Origin: Larimichthys crocea
Taxonomy: Eukaryota; Chordata; Actinopteri; Sciaenidae
Length of the DNA: 64,000 nt
Direction: 5' to 3'
NCBI RefSeq assembly: GCF_000972845.2
Contig: NC_040020.1
Coordinates: 3,162,669 to 3,226,668, forward strand
A program made the position numbers and the translations under genes. Shown one piece after another: positions 12,716 to 23,278 of this stretch. The notes beneath the pieces are model-generated. The model made no database searches, was not told the origin of the DNA, and saw only the letters and a program-made list of their open reading frames with translations. How positions within the stretch are numbered: the first letter of the stretch is position 1; each line of letters opens with the position of its first letter.

Positions 12716-15700
12716 TCAGTACTGTTCAGCCATCATTAATACTGTCAGAGCTGACCAGCCAGTGAACGGGTGGCTTCCTTGGCCTCTGCCAGTACTGTCA
12801 TTGTACTGTTCCCAGATATACCCTGTTTCAACATACTGTCTATAAACATTACTGATAATGTTAGTCCTGAGTTCCTCATAAAGAGCAGCTGCCTTCTCTT
12901 GGTATGGCCCTTCTGTGTTGCTATAGTGGTGCAGGGCTCTGACTGCCAAGTAGTTGATGTTAATCCATATCGGTCCCCTCCAGTAGGGGGCATCGTGTTC
13001 TGTGTTTCGCTTCATGTACAGCGGATCTGCCTTCGAGAGTGAACGCAGGCCGTAGGGTGTCCACAGCTTATTAGAGTCTCTCATGTCGCGGAAGATATGC
13101 TCTAGTTTGGGCGAGTCTGGTGTAAGAATTTGCAGTAAGAAAGGGAACAAGCTGACGTAACCCAAAGCGTTAACGTACTGCTGTTTGGGGGCCCGGCGGA
13201 CAGAGCGCACAAGGCGCGCCACGGGGAACTGATGACGAGGCTGTCCGGGGGGCACGTACACCTTCTCCTGCTGCAAGGACACAGCCTGGGTGTGGTTCCC
13301 ATAGTCACTGAAAGCACGAAGCTGTTCAGACCAGTGGAGCTCATTCAGTAGGTTGTTGTCACTGAGCACTTGGTGGGTAAGTTCATAGTCCTGATGGGGC
13401 TCGCCTAGAAGCCGGGCTATACTTGCCATGATGCCTGAGGACAAGGCCATCCAGCAGTGTAAATCCACATGGCGCTCATCTGCTGATGGGTGTGAGGCCC
13501 GAGGGTAGTCATCCAGCCCGGAAGTCAAGGTTTTGGGATTAAGGAAAAGGTTAGTGTCCTTGTCGCGTCCACGCCAGCGGTAAGAGTAAGGCAGGGGACC
13601 GGCCTGTGTGGTGTTGTACCATTCAAACCAGGTTTTCAGTCTGGGGAAGAGCCGACGGAGGAAAGGCAAGGTTAACTGCGATGCTACCTCCTCTGGTTTT
13701 GAAGAAGAGAGCTGTTCAATAAGTTCCTGAAGAGCCAAGAAAAGAGTTGGTGGGTTGGCGTTCTCGTTGCGCTGAACTACAAACTCAGCTGGGACTTTAC
13801 TACGAGCCTCGTCCCCCAGGATCTGCTCACGGGGGATCCAGCCCTCGATATTGATCAGGTCTATCCAGTGGGCAATAGCCTCCCTGGTCACCTGGGGATC
13901 CCACTTGCTCAGCAGCAGCTGGTGAAAGCCTTCATCCCAAAGGAATCCTCTTGGAAAGAAAGACCGTGATGGTACGGCAGTGAATAAAGCACCTGAAGGG
14001 TACATTAGCGGGTATTCATTATAAACTGACTGTACCACTGACTGGCCATAGAAGTAGCCCATTCCACCCAACATGTTGCTGAGCGCTGCCTTGCCAAACT
14101 TGATTTGTGCCTGGCTATAATCTTTGCTCTCAAGCCCAAAAGTCTTCTCGAACTTTGCGTCAAACTCCGCTTTCCTCTTCTCCAGCTCCTGAGTCATGAC
14201 GGAGCCCACAAGTTGGTTGGGGCGGTTGTGGTAGCTCCCAGACTCAAACAGAACTTCGATCTGGAACGGCGTCTGGACGGTCACCTGGTGAAGCACAAAG
14301 TCGCTCTCTTTCCTCGTGTCAGTGGGTTTCTGTTGGTTTTGGTGATGGGGGGGCTTGTAGGTGTCTACACCTATGAAATGCCTCTTTTCACCAGAAGGAG
14401 GGCTATAGACAAACCTGCGGTTCAGGCTGTGCTTCACAATGTCAGTCAGCTTCTCCAAGCCAGGAGAGACAGTCTGAAGATAGTTATAACTGAAAAGACA
14501 ATAAGCCATTGTTAATCGCCCTGTGTTCTTGAAATCTATAAAATCAAAGCATTCGCACAAACCTTGAATGTAAGTTTATAGTCAATCAATGACGCACAAG
14601 TGATCTCAGCTGCACTAACTATGTTTGTGAAGCTGTGTCATAACCTGAAGGTTGAGCACGGTGGAAGCTTTCGCAGTCTCATGTTGTACTGTTGACTCAG
14701 AGGTTAAGCAACCGGTCACAGAGAGATCAAACTTCAAGCTCCCACTTACTCTGCATCATCCATCTTCCTACAATGGGTCATAATTCAAACAATTCCTCAC
14801 GTCTTACAGTTCATACTGTACCTTTATGTTTTACTATGCTGATCTTCTATGAGCCTCATGAAAGTCTGAAGTACAAGTGTTGCGAACACAGAGTCCTGAT
14901 CCACTCAATACTGCAACACTGGATCAATACTTTTATACCGTCACTGATTTAATGACAGCCACGTCGTTTCAGAAAAAGATTAGAGCCCTCATGATAAGGG
15001 TCTGCTGTCCATTGGCTATTTGTAGTAGCCAAAGAAATAAGTTATATATAGTACACAATATATACCACAACTTTCATAATTAGACAAACCTGATTCCTCC
15101 AGTGTGTTTTTCAAACTATGAAACAAAGGCTGAAAATCCTGCTTTTGCTGCCATCTAGTGGCTGGATTTTATTTTATTTTTTTAAATGTGGAGTGACTCT
15201 ACAGTGCAACATGACATACTACTGAGTATAACCCAGAGACCTCACATCTGATGCTGGGGATCAAGAAAGGTGTAACAGACTTCAAATTTCAGGATCATTA
15301 AAGTGCCTTTCTTCTATTATAAAAAAAAAAAAAAAGACTTGGTGACTCATCATCATCATAAATCACCACATGCATTCATTTCTACATGAATCTTTTGCTC
15401 AGACGCAGTTTAAAACGGTCACTGTTCATCGTACATCATAAAACGGTGTCTCCTCACCTTTCTATGAAGGTTTAACCACTTGTGTGTTTACATTCCAACA
15501 CTTATTTATAATTGAAGTATTTGAATCAGCACTGTAAAACATAACTATTTTATTTTTCTTTGCTGCATATCTTTAATCCTGATAAACTAAGCACTGTCAT
15601 TCTACAGTATATTCCCTCCAGCTTCCTTGTCCTTGATCACTCTCTTTTGAAACTGCTGCTGCTGACTTTCTCATTCACTCCTGCATTCATGCATTTACCT

Positions 15701-17505
15701 GGCATATTTAGCACTGGATAGCTCCCCGGTAACCGGCTTTCTGAAGGTGATCTTAAAGTTTCCGAGCTCCTCTGAGAAACCAGTGATGGATGCGAGGCGG
15801 TTTCTCTCCTCAACGTGAGTCTCCAGCGAGCCTTGTGAGTCTGCTGCTGCGTAAAACATCAGGGAGATGACTGGCGCTTGAGGGGCAGAGCTCTGGTGGG
15901 TAAAGACAGAAATCATTTAACGTCAGCAATAACTGCAATTGTTTGATAAATCAAATGGTTTTTTGTACCACATAAAATACATCAGGGTCGTGTGTGGGAA
16001 CATCTCAGTCCTCACATGCTGTTTGGCAGTGATCCTCCAGGTCCAGTCTCCTCCGTGGCCTCCTCCCATCCTCTTGACAAACTCCGTTGTTAGTGTGAAA
16101 TCGTTGTCCCGGATTTCCTGGACGCCAAAAGTGAGCCCATCGTGCATCAGCCAGCCGTAGCCCTGCAAACGATCCCCTTGTTCACAAGTGTGCCTCAGGT
16201 TTACATCCATGTCAGAAAACTGACGCATCCACATCATGCCTGGAGAGATATAACAATAAAAACAAACGTTAACTTGTACAGTGGGAACGATGCACGAATA
16301 CATCGTTAGAACCATTTCCTAGTCCCAAAACTCATTGGCTGCACGCCATGAGTAACCAGCCAACTACGTTTTTGGAAAACGTAGATCACTTTGTGTTGAC
16401 GACTACTTAACAATATTGGCCATCCAAATTTGATGACAGGGTAAACCCAGGAAGTGTGGCTAAAATTAACTTGAATTTGACGAGTGTCTGGGTTTGTTTC
16501 CCTGATCCAGAGAAATTAAACAAAACAAATATCAAACAAAAGATTAAACATTACAAGCCACCGATTTTTACAGTAAAGACAGTATTAAGATTAAAATTAG
16601 ATACTGTTTGGTTGTACAGCAATTCCCTTAGCGTCCAGTTTCCCCTTTTATTTCCCCCTTATGTAACTTACAGGTTGGAAAAAGCATCTAATTGTAAAAA
16701 AAAATGTATCATCTTATTCTAATTCATTAAAGATATATGATGTTTACACTCTGAAGGGAAATATTCAAACCAACAAGTCATCATCATGTTTTCCACGTTA
16801 ATGGTTACTACATTCAACAAAATGGAACTTTTCTACATTTATTACACTTCTTTTTAAATCCCCCCTAAAGTTAAGAAGCTCTGCTAGAATTTGAAAATCT
16901 ATTTTCATGGTTTTATTCCTTTAAACTCACCCTGAAGTTCACCTGTCATATACTGTATATTGAGGTATTTTACTCTGTTCATGAGCCTCCTGGCATCATG
17001 ACAGCATGCGTCTTCGTTATTCACTACATGACACCATTATTGACCCTGATGGCCTCTCAGTGCTTCATATGAAAGCCAAACTGTACAATATTTAAAGAAA
17101 GAATACATATAAAGGATTTAAACTTCAGCTTGACTTTGAATGTGTGAGCGTACCTGTCACCATCGAACTGGGCGTCCTGGTTTTCATGCCAAAGTAGACC
17201 TGAGGCCTGTATGAGCCCCAGAACCTCTGCGGGGAAACCTTGGCGCTGCTGCTATTGGCATCCAGGACAGGAGATGACGGGTGCAGGGTCACCACCCGTT
17301 TGGCCAGGCTGGACCGCATGTAGAGGGCGTAGAAGAACCAGATCAGGCTGAATATGCAGAGGCCGATGGAGATGTTGATGAAGACTTTGCCCATATCGAC
17401 TTTCTTTTTCTTCTCCTTGCGGTGAAATGCGGAGGGCTTCTCATCTTTCCTCAGGGGAGGGGGAGCGGCTTCACCGGTCACCACCCTCTTCCTCTGCCTG
17501 CCCAT
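12716..17505 (-). CDS. mogs: mogs, mannosyl-oligosaccharide glucosidase (ER glucosidase I)
   Basis: Glucosidase I removes the terminal alpha-1,2-linked glucose from Glc3Man9GlcNAc2 on new glycoproteins in the ER lumen, the first N-glycan trimming step. Coding exons are 17154-17505, 16016-16239, 15699-15892 and 12716-14489; phases agree (1, 0, 2) and the total is 847 codons, against 837 in human. Residues 1-40 are basic and cytosolic, residues 41-63 form a single membrane anchor (type II topology), and a glycoside hydrolase family 63 lumenal region follows. Landmarks are [16 protein letters not shown] and HGGDWTWRI in the N-terminal domain, then [15 protein letters not shown] (about 433-447), [14 protein letters not shown] (about 477-490), [13 protein letters not shown] (about 580-592) and [15 protein letters not shown] near the C-terminus. 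These agree closely with human MOGS. The gene looks intact. Confidence 0.96.
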
Positions 17506-17520
17506 CCTGCCCTTCTGAAG
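17506..17520 (-). other. mogs: mogs 5' UTR part of the ATG exon
   Basis: Directly upstream of the start codon the minus strand reads CTTCAGAAGGGCAGG, preceded by TTGTCTCCAG, a good splice acceptor. The ATG exon is therefore probably the second exon and begins at 17520. Confidence 0.55.
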
Positions 17521-18095
17521 CTGGAGACAAGAAGAGGACAGAGGAAGATATTTTTATTAATGTAAATCTATGTTTAAAATCCAAAAGGTAACTGATGGTC
17601 AAACAGTGCTTTCTTTCATAAATTACCATCTGCTCTGTGCCTGCATCTATGAATAGTATACAACAACATATGGCATAAAGTTACACATCATTTCTTGCAA
17701 ATATAGTAAAGGATCCAATAATTAATCAACCATATTTCAGATTTCAGTTCAGGTACTACACACATTTTAAAAGCTTGATTCTTATAAACACTTAAAGTTT
17801 TATTATCTGGTGTTTTTATGAAATTGTTTGATATAATATGTGCCACTTTATTAGTGGCTGTCTGAAATACAATACCAAATTGAAAAGTACATTTAGCAGG
17901 AAATATACATAGCTAAAACTACTGCAAATACCGCAACAGAAGTGACATTTCTGGGTGACTTCCATACATGTTTTACATCTTCTACAGCCTGATTGTACAT
18001 CATTTTCATATCTATTTCTTTAAAAACCTTTATTTCTATCTTTTTAGTAGTTATATTATAGTTTTTTCTTAAGTAAAATCTTAGCACAGGTTTAA

Positions 18096-18163
<68 letters not shown>

Positions 18164-19110
18164 CGGGACCTTGGTGTACTTAATAAACTGAGAACTGAGT
18201 GCATGTTGTTTCTGATGTCTCTCTCTTTTTTGGATGAATAAAAGGTTGAAAGGAGGCCAAAGGTGTTTTACAGTCTGTGTGAACAGCGTACAACACACTC
18301 CTTCTTGTCTTTTTATTGTGCATCTTCTGGTTGTGTGTGTTTGTCTCACTCTAACTCACTCTCTTGATCTCAATGAAACTCACTAATAATACAATAAATC
18401 AAGACTTTTATTAAGGTTATAATGCTCCGTTGAGACAGTTTTACAGAGATGTTGACTGTACGGTCATTTTGAAGGCTGCATAATTGATATAAATGAGATC
18501 CCCGGCATACACCTTTCACATCTTTGAAGCAGGTTCAACAAAACCTGATTATAACTTGGATTAATGCAGGATTTATGGGTGCAATTAAACATTATTTCTA
18601 GCTGACGTTTTGTACATTAACTCACAAACCAGTGCAGCTTTTCCATGAAGCAAATCGGCACAAAACACTATTATAACTAGAGCATATATACGTGGTAATA
18701 AACACCGGATTAAAAATCGTGTGACTCCTGTACCGGACGTGAAGTTCACGTCACCTCAGGCGGCGTAGCTACGTTAACCTTGCGTGAAAACGCTAGAAAA
18801 TGCTTCAACACGGTGCCTAAACATTTATAAATTAAAACCCAGCTTCTGTAAAGTGTAAAGTGAAGCAGGGAGCACAGACACCTGCTTTAACCCGGGTTAA
18901 ACTCGGGTTTATTCGCCGCTACGCCCCCGGCGACGCGACGTTTCCTTCAACTGGCCGCACGCTAGTAATGCTAACGTCAGTTTGTTTGTTTTATATATAA
19001 TGAGGCCTTAATTAATTTAGCAGCTGATTAACGACAGAGCCGGTTTGTAGTTCGGGCTTCGTGTCCATTCATTCATTCATTCATTCATTCATAAACAAAC
19101 TGTTACCGAC
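17521..19110 (-). other. mogs: Probable mogs intron 1
   Basis: Non-coding. Contains the (ATCT)n microsatellite at 18096-18163 and, near its 5' end, a CpG-richer stretch at about 18720-18960 that may belong to the promoter. A 64-codon frame near 17893-18087 with a hydrophobic C-terminus has no support as a gene. Confidence 0.5.
18096..18163. repeat. (ATCT)n microsatellite
   Basis: Seventeen uninterrupted ATCT units ending at CCGGGACC. It lies inside the probable first intron of mogs. Confidence 0.97.
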
Positions 19111-19170
19111 CTGTCCGAGTAGCGACAGGCTCAGCTGCTCATCATCCGTTGCTAGCCGTTACTAGTCACT
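19111..19170 (-). other. mogs: Probable non-coding first exon of mogs
   Basis: The minus strand has a donor-like CTCGGACAG|GTCGGTAAC with the boundary at 19111. Together with the acceptor at 17521 it would give a short untranslated first exon. The 5' edge is unknown; 19170 is only a guess. Confidence 0.4.
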
Positions 19171-19354
19171 TCCTGGTTACTGCTCGTTCTACACTGACGT
19201 GTACGTTAGTGACGTCATCCTGCACCCAGTCCCTTCCCTCCTCGTCGTACTGTTAAAGATCACAGACATGCGCACTGTAGTGAGGGGAAGTTCGGTTCTT
19301 TTTTTAGGGAGTCGGATCATTTGAGCTCACCAAGAAGAAGGAGCCGGCTCTTTT
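19149..19354. repeat. Duplicated mogs promoter segment, copy A
   Basis: Runs from GCTAGCCGTTACTAG through GTGTACGTTAGTGACGTCAT to AGGAGCCGGCTCTTTT. It matches 20937-21157 along its length with scattered substitutions and small indels. This copy lies directly at the mogs 5' end and is presumably the original. Confidence 0.85.
19171..19260 (-). promoter_or_regulatory. mogs: mogs promoter region with CRE
   Basis: Upstream of the inferred first exon there is a perfect TGACGTCA at 19210-19217, preceded by two TGACGT/ACGTT-type half-sites. CRE/ATF sites are common in housekeeping promoters. A second copy of this stretch, including the same CRE, lies at 21010-21017. Confidence 0.5.
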
Positions 19355-21551
19355 TTTTGTTTGTTTTACCACTTATACCTTTTACAATTCAGCCAAATTT
19401 ACCATTTTTTGCTACGCAAATACAAGCATTCATTTTTTATGAATACACTCTTTGTATAGCTTATATATTTTATTTTTGCATTTGTATTTCAGAATCAGAA
19501 TCAGAAATACTTTAATAAAGTAATACTTTAATACAGAAATAATTTATATTGTGGTTTTATACTATTACCTATATTAAGACCAGCACCTTGTTGAAGCCCC
19601 CTGTAATTTAGTTGTGCCTACAGTAGTCTGTTGTACAATGACAATAAAAGCTTTCTATTCTATTCTGATTTGTATGTGAGCGCATATATCATTTAAATTA
19701 TTCAATACATCCTTTATATGTATCCAAAAGTTAAAAAAAAAAAAAAAAATTCTAATATCAATAAATTACTGTAGCCGGTTGTTTTCATTGACCCTTGTAA
19801 CTCTCTGAAACCACCACATCATTGTAGAACCGCTCTCTTACACAAAGCAGATAGAAAAACCTTTAAATACTTAAGCATAGAAATAAAAAATAAAAAGGAC
19901 AGCTATTGACTGGTGGATATTCAGTCACATTGCTTTACAAAACTAAACAAGCCGGCTCTTTCGGCTGCCAAATGGTTCTTTGTTTTATCACTTATACCTT
20001 TTACAAAATTTAGCCAAATTTACCATTTTTGCTATGCAAATACAAGCAAGAATGCAGCATTCACTTTTTATGAATACACTCTGTTTTCTTTGTATAGCTT
20101 ATATATTTTATTTTTGCATTTGTATTTCAGAATCAGAATCAGAAACACTTTATCACAGAAATAATAAAGTAATAATTTAATACAGAAATACTGTATTTAT
20201 TTATATTGTAGTTTTATACTATAATCTATATTAAGACCAGCACCTCGTTGAAACCCCCTGTAATTTCGTTGTGCCTACAGTATGTCTGTTGTACAATGAC
20301 AATAAAAGCTTTCTATTCTACTATGACTTGTATGTGAACGCATATATCATTTAAATTATTCAATACATCCTTTATATGTATCTAAAAGTTTAAAAAATAC
20401 ATTTTCTAATATCAGTAAATTGATGACTGTAGCCAATTGTTTTCATTGACCCTTGTAACGCTCTGAAACCACCACATGATTGTAGAACCGCTCTCTTACA
20501 CAAAGCAGATAGAAAAACCTTTAAATACTTAAGCATAGAAATAAAAATAAAAAAAGGACAGCTTGACTGGTGGATGTACTGGTGGATGTACAGCACATGT
20601 GTGATATTCAATTACATTACTTTACAAAACTAAACAAGCCGACTCTTTCGGCTGCCAAACGGCTCTTTGTTTTACCACTTGTACCTTTTACAATTCAGCC
20701 AAATTTAGCACTGATTTGACTTATGATTTGTATTTGAATGCATATATCATTTAAATTATTCAATACATCCTTTATATGTATTCAAAAGTTAAAAAAATTA
20801 CATTTCCTAATATCAGTAAATTACTGTAGCTAATTGTTTTCATTGCGTTTACAGACCCTTGTAACTCTCTGAAACCACCACATGATTGCACTAACTTAAT
20901 TGTAGAACCGCTCTGCTATATATGCGTGAGCATACTCGTGACTAGCCTTACTAGTGACTTTCTGGTTACTACTCATTCTACACTGACGTGTACTCTCGGT
21001 GTACGTTAGTGACGTCATCCTGTACCCAGTTCCTCCCTTCCTCATCATACTATTAAAGATTACAGACATAGGCACAGTAGCGACGGGAAGTTCGGTTCTT
21101 TTTAGGGAGTCAGATCATTTGACTCAGCTCACCAAGAAGAGCTGGCTCTTTTTCCGGCTCGCAAGCGGCTCATTATTTTACCACTTATACCTTTTACAAT
21201 TCAGCCTCATTTAGCGCTGATTTGACTAATGATTTGTACGTGAACGCATATATCATTCAAATTATTCAATACATCCTTTATATGTATTCAAAAGTAAAAA
21301 AAAAAATAATAATTTCTAATATCAGTAAATTACTGTAGCCAATTGTTTCTTTGCGTTTACAGACCCTTGTAACTCTCTGAAACCACCACATGATTGCACT
21401 AACTTAATTGTAGAACCGCGCTGCTACACAAAGCAGATAGAAAAACACACGTGACATTCAGTCACATTAGACATTACTTTACAAAACAAAATAATTGAAA
21501 AAAATAAAAGGGCCAGCTCGTTCACGACTGACACATCACTAATGCGCAGTA
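19268..21551. mobile_element. Complex hAT-like repeat with internal tandem units
   Basis: A block made of repeated segments. The motif CATATATCATTTAAATTATT (one T to C change in the fourth copy) occurs near 19683, 20341, 20741 and 21247. A segment with CCACCACATGATTGTAGAAC also recurs about four times, and ATTAAGACCAGCACC twice. The left edge GTAGTGAGGGGAAGTTCGGT and right edge CACGACTGACACATCACTA resemble the inverted ends TAGTGATG of a fish hAT-type repeat. The flanks ATGCGCAC and ATGCGCAG could be an 8-bp target duplication differing at one base. No transposase frame is present. The element grew by tandem duplication that also copied part of the mogs promoter. Confidence 0.6.
20937..21157. 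repeat. Duplicated mogs promoter segment, copy B
   Basis: Second copy of 19149-19354, about 1.8 kb away, with the perfect CRE retained at 21010-21017 and an extra TGTACTCTCGG-like insertion. It is followed by TTCGGTTCTTTTTAGGGAGT, as in copy A, so promoter and adjoining repeat were duplicated together. Confidence 0.85.
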
Positions 21552-21595
21552 GGGAAAACAAAGCAAATGTGACATTGTAGAGGGAAATATGTAAT

Positions 21596-21601
21596 TTTAT
21601 T
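21596..21601 (-). terminator. pdcd4: Candidate pdcd4 polyadenylation signal
   Basis: AATAAA on the minus strand, 1.68 kb past the pdcd4 stop codon and just outside the repeat block that ends near 21551. Other AATAAA hexamers exist nearer the stop (for example around 22157 and 22461), so the main site is not fixed. Confidence 0.35.
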
Positions 21602-22409
21602 GAAATATATATATAATAAGAACTTCTCGTGTAGGGGAGTGTGTTGTTGATCCAAAAATGAAAAATACAAAGATGACTGTAGGAATACAAAACATTAACA
21701 ATAAAGCCTCGGACAGTAGACAGTGCATGCATTGATGAGTGTGTTGATTACACCATATATTTCCCAAATATAAACCATTCAACATAAATTCCCTCAAGCT
21801 GTTATTTACACTGTAGGCATATTAAAGCTGTGCCATAAAGACACACAGCAAAGCATCTTAAGATGTACCATAATTCGGGGGCGTCAGAACTTTGGGATGA
21901 AAAAGAAATCCAGTCTTTGGCCTCAAACTGCTTCTTAGTTACCAGTAAAGTTAAAATCTTTACACCTGTTCTGACCATTAGTCAGAGAACGATGGGATAT
22001 GAGACAAGAGGTACAGAAGTGAAAGACGAGACTGAAATATACATTAAAGATCACAAATGTGATTGATGTACATCTTTACTATGCTTGCCCCGTCACTTAC
22101 TCTTGGTTATTCTTTTGTCAAACACTGCTTACATGAACAAAACAAAAAAAAAGAAACTTTATTTTGTTGCTTTTTTTAATGAATTAATTATTTTTTACCC
22201 ACGTTAACTTTGGTCAACATGTACAACTGTTACAGTGGCAAAAGATGAATTTTGCGTCTTCCAAGAAGGGCTGATGGTGCCATTTCACAGACAGATTTCA
22301 AGTTTAAAGAGCTGATGGTGCCATTTCACAGACAGATTTCAAGTTTAAAGATGAATTTCCGGATGAATTCTGCTTACAAAAAAAAGTCAGAGTGCTCCAA
22401 ATAGTTTTT

Positions 22410-22442
<33 letters not shown>

Positions 22443-23278
22443 AAACACACATTAGCCCCAATTTATTTTCCAAAAAAGGGCTTCTGAAGTATATTTGCCC
22501 TAATGCAAATTTCAAATAAACACCCAAACAGAGCCAAAGCACTTATTGCTCTGACGTCTGTGTGCTTTACAAAGTGAACATTTGGCCTCAGCGACCAAGA
22601 ACCAAAGAAAAAGAGAACAAAAAAAACACTGTTCATAAAGGATTAATAGAACCACTTGAACCAGAAGCTATAAAGCATGTTGTCCTTGAAATTACTTCAA
22701 ATTATTTATGGCAGAAAAAAAAAGAAAAAAAAAAAAGATCTTTGCTGTTGAGCTAAATTACTAAGTGCTCACTGACTGTACAGAACGCTCTGTCTTTTAA
22801 GTGCTGTTTTCATTTATAGCGCATCGCGTGAAAAAGAAAAAAAATACAGACATGGCAACATGAAGCAAAGCAAGAGACAAAAACGCCCCGATTCATCTCC
22901 CACACTTCCTCAGCCTGTCCACGCGTCTCTCTGCCGCTCTGACATGAATTGCACCAGAAACTGAGAAGACTGAGGCATAAAGGGCGCATCAACCCCAGAA
23001 ATAAAGTATATTCTTCCAAAAAAAAAAAAATTGTCATAAACAGTGATTAACAAGATGAAGGGAACTGAACGCCCATACCACTCTTCAGTCTACTTTCACC
23101 AAACGTCAACGCTGGTTTGTGTAATGACAACATTATCAAGAGAGGAACAAGGAAACTTTAGACTGCCAGCATGCCCGCTTTAAGGGAGAACATGCTGGAG
23201 TGGAAACAGGGTGCGAGAACCTGTAGACACCCTTCCTCCTCCTCCTCCTCCTCCTGCTCTTCCTCTTCCTCTGGCGGG
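21602..23278 (-). other. pdcd4: pdcd4 3' UTR and flank
   Basis: Non-coding, A/T-rich, with long T- and A-runs at 22410-22442 and 22715-22738, a perfect 41-bp tandem duplication at 22270-22351 and a (TCC)n tract at 23234-23253. The length suits the long 3' UTR of PDCD4 in other vertebrates. I found no TAGCTTAT (miR-21 seed match on the minus strand) within it. Confidence 0.5.
22270..22351. repeat. 41-bp perfect tandem duplication in the pdcd4 3' UTR
   Basis: Two adjacent identical copies beginning GCTGATGGTGCCATTTCACA, at 22270-22310 and 22311-22351. Confidence 0.9.

Noticed and set aside
17893..18087. 64-codon minus-strand frame with hydrophobic C-terminus
   Set aside because: Lies in the mogs first intron in AT-rich DNA; no match to a known tail-anchored protein and no splice evidence.
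19457..19464. TAGCTTAT (miR-21 seed match ATAAGCTA on the minus strand) downstream of pdcd4, also near 20096
   Set aside because: The human PDCD4 3' UTR carries this site, but these copies lie in the repeat block 2 kb or more past the likely polyadenylation signal and occur in duplicated repeat sequence.
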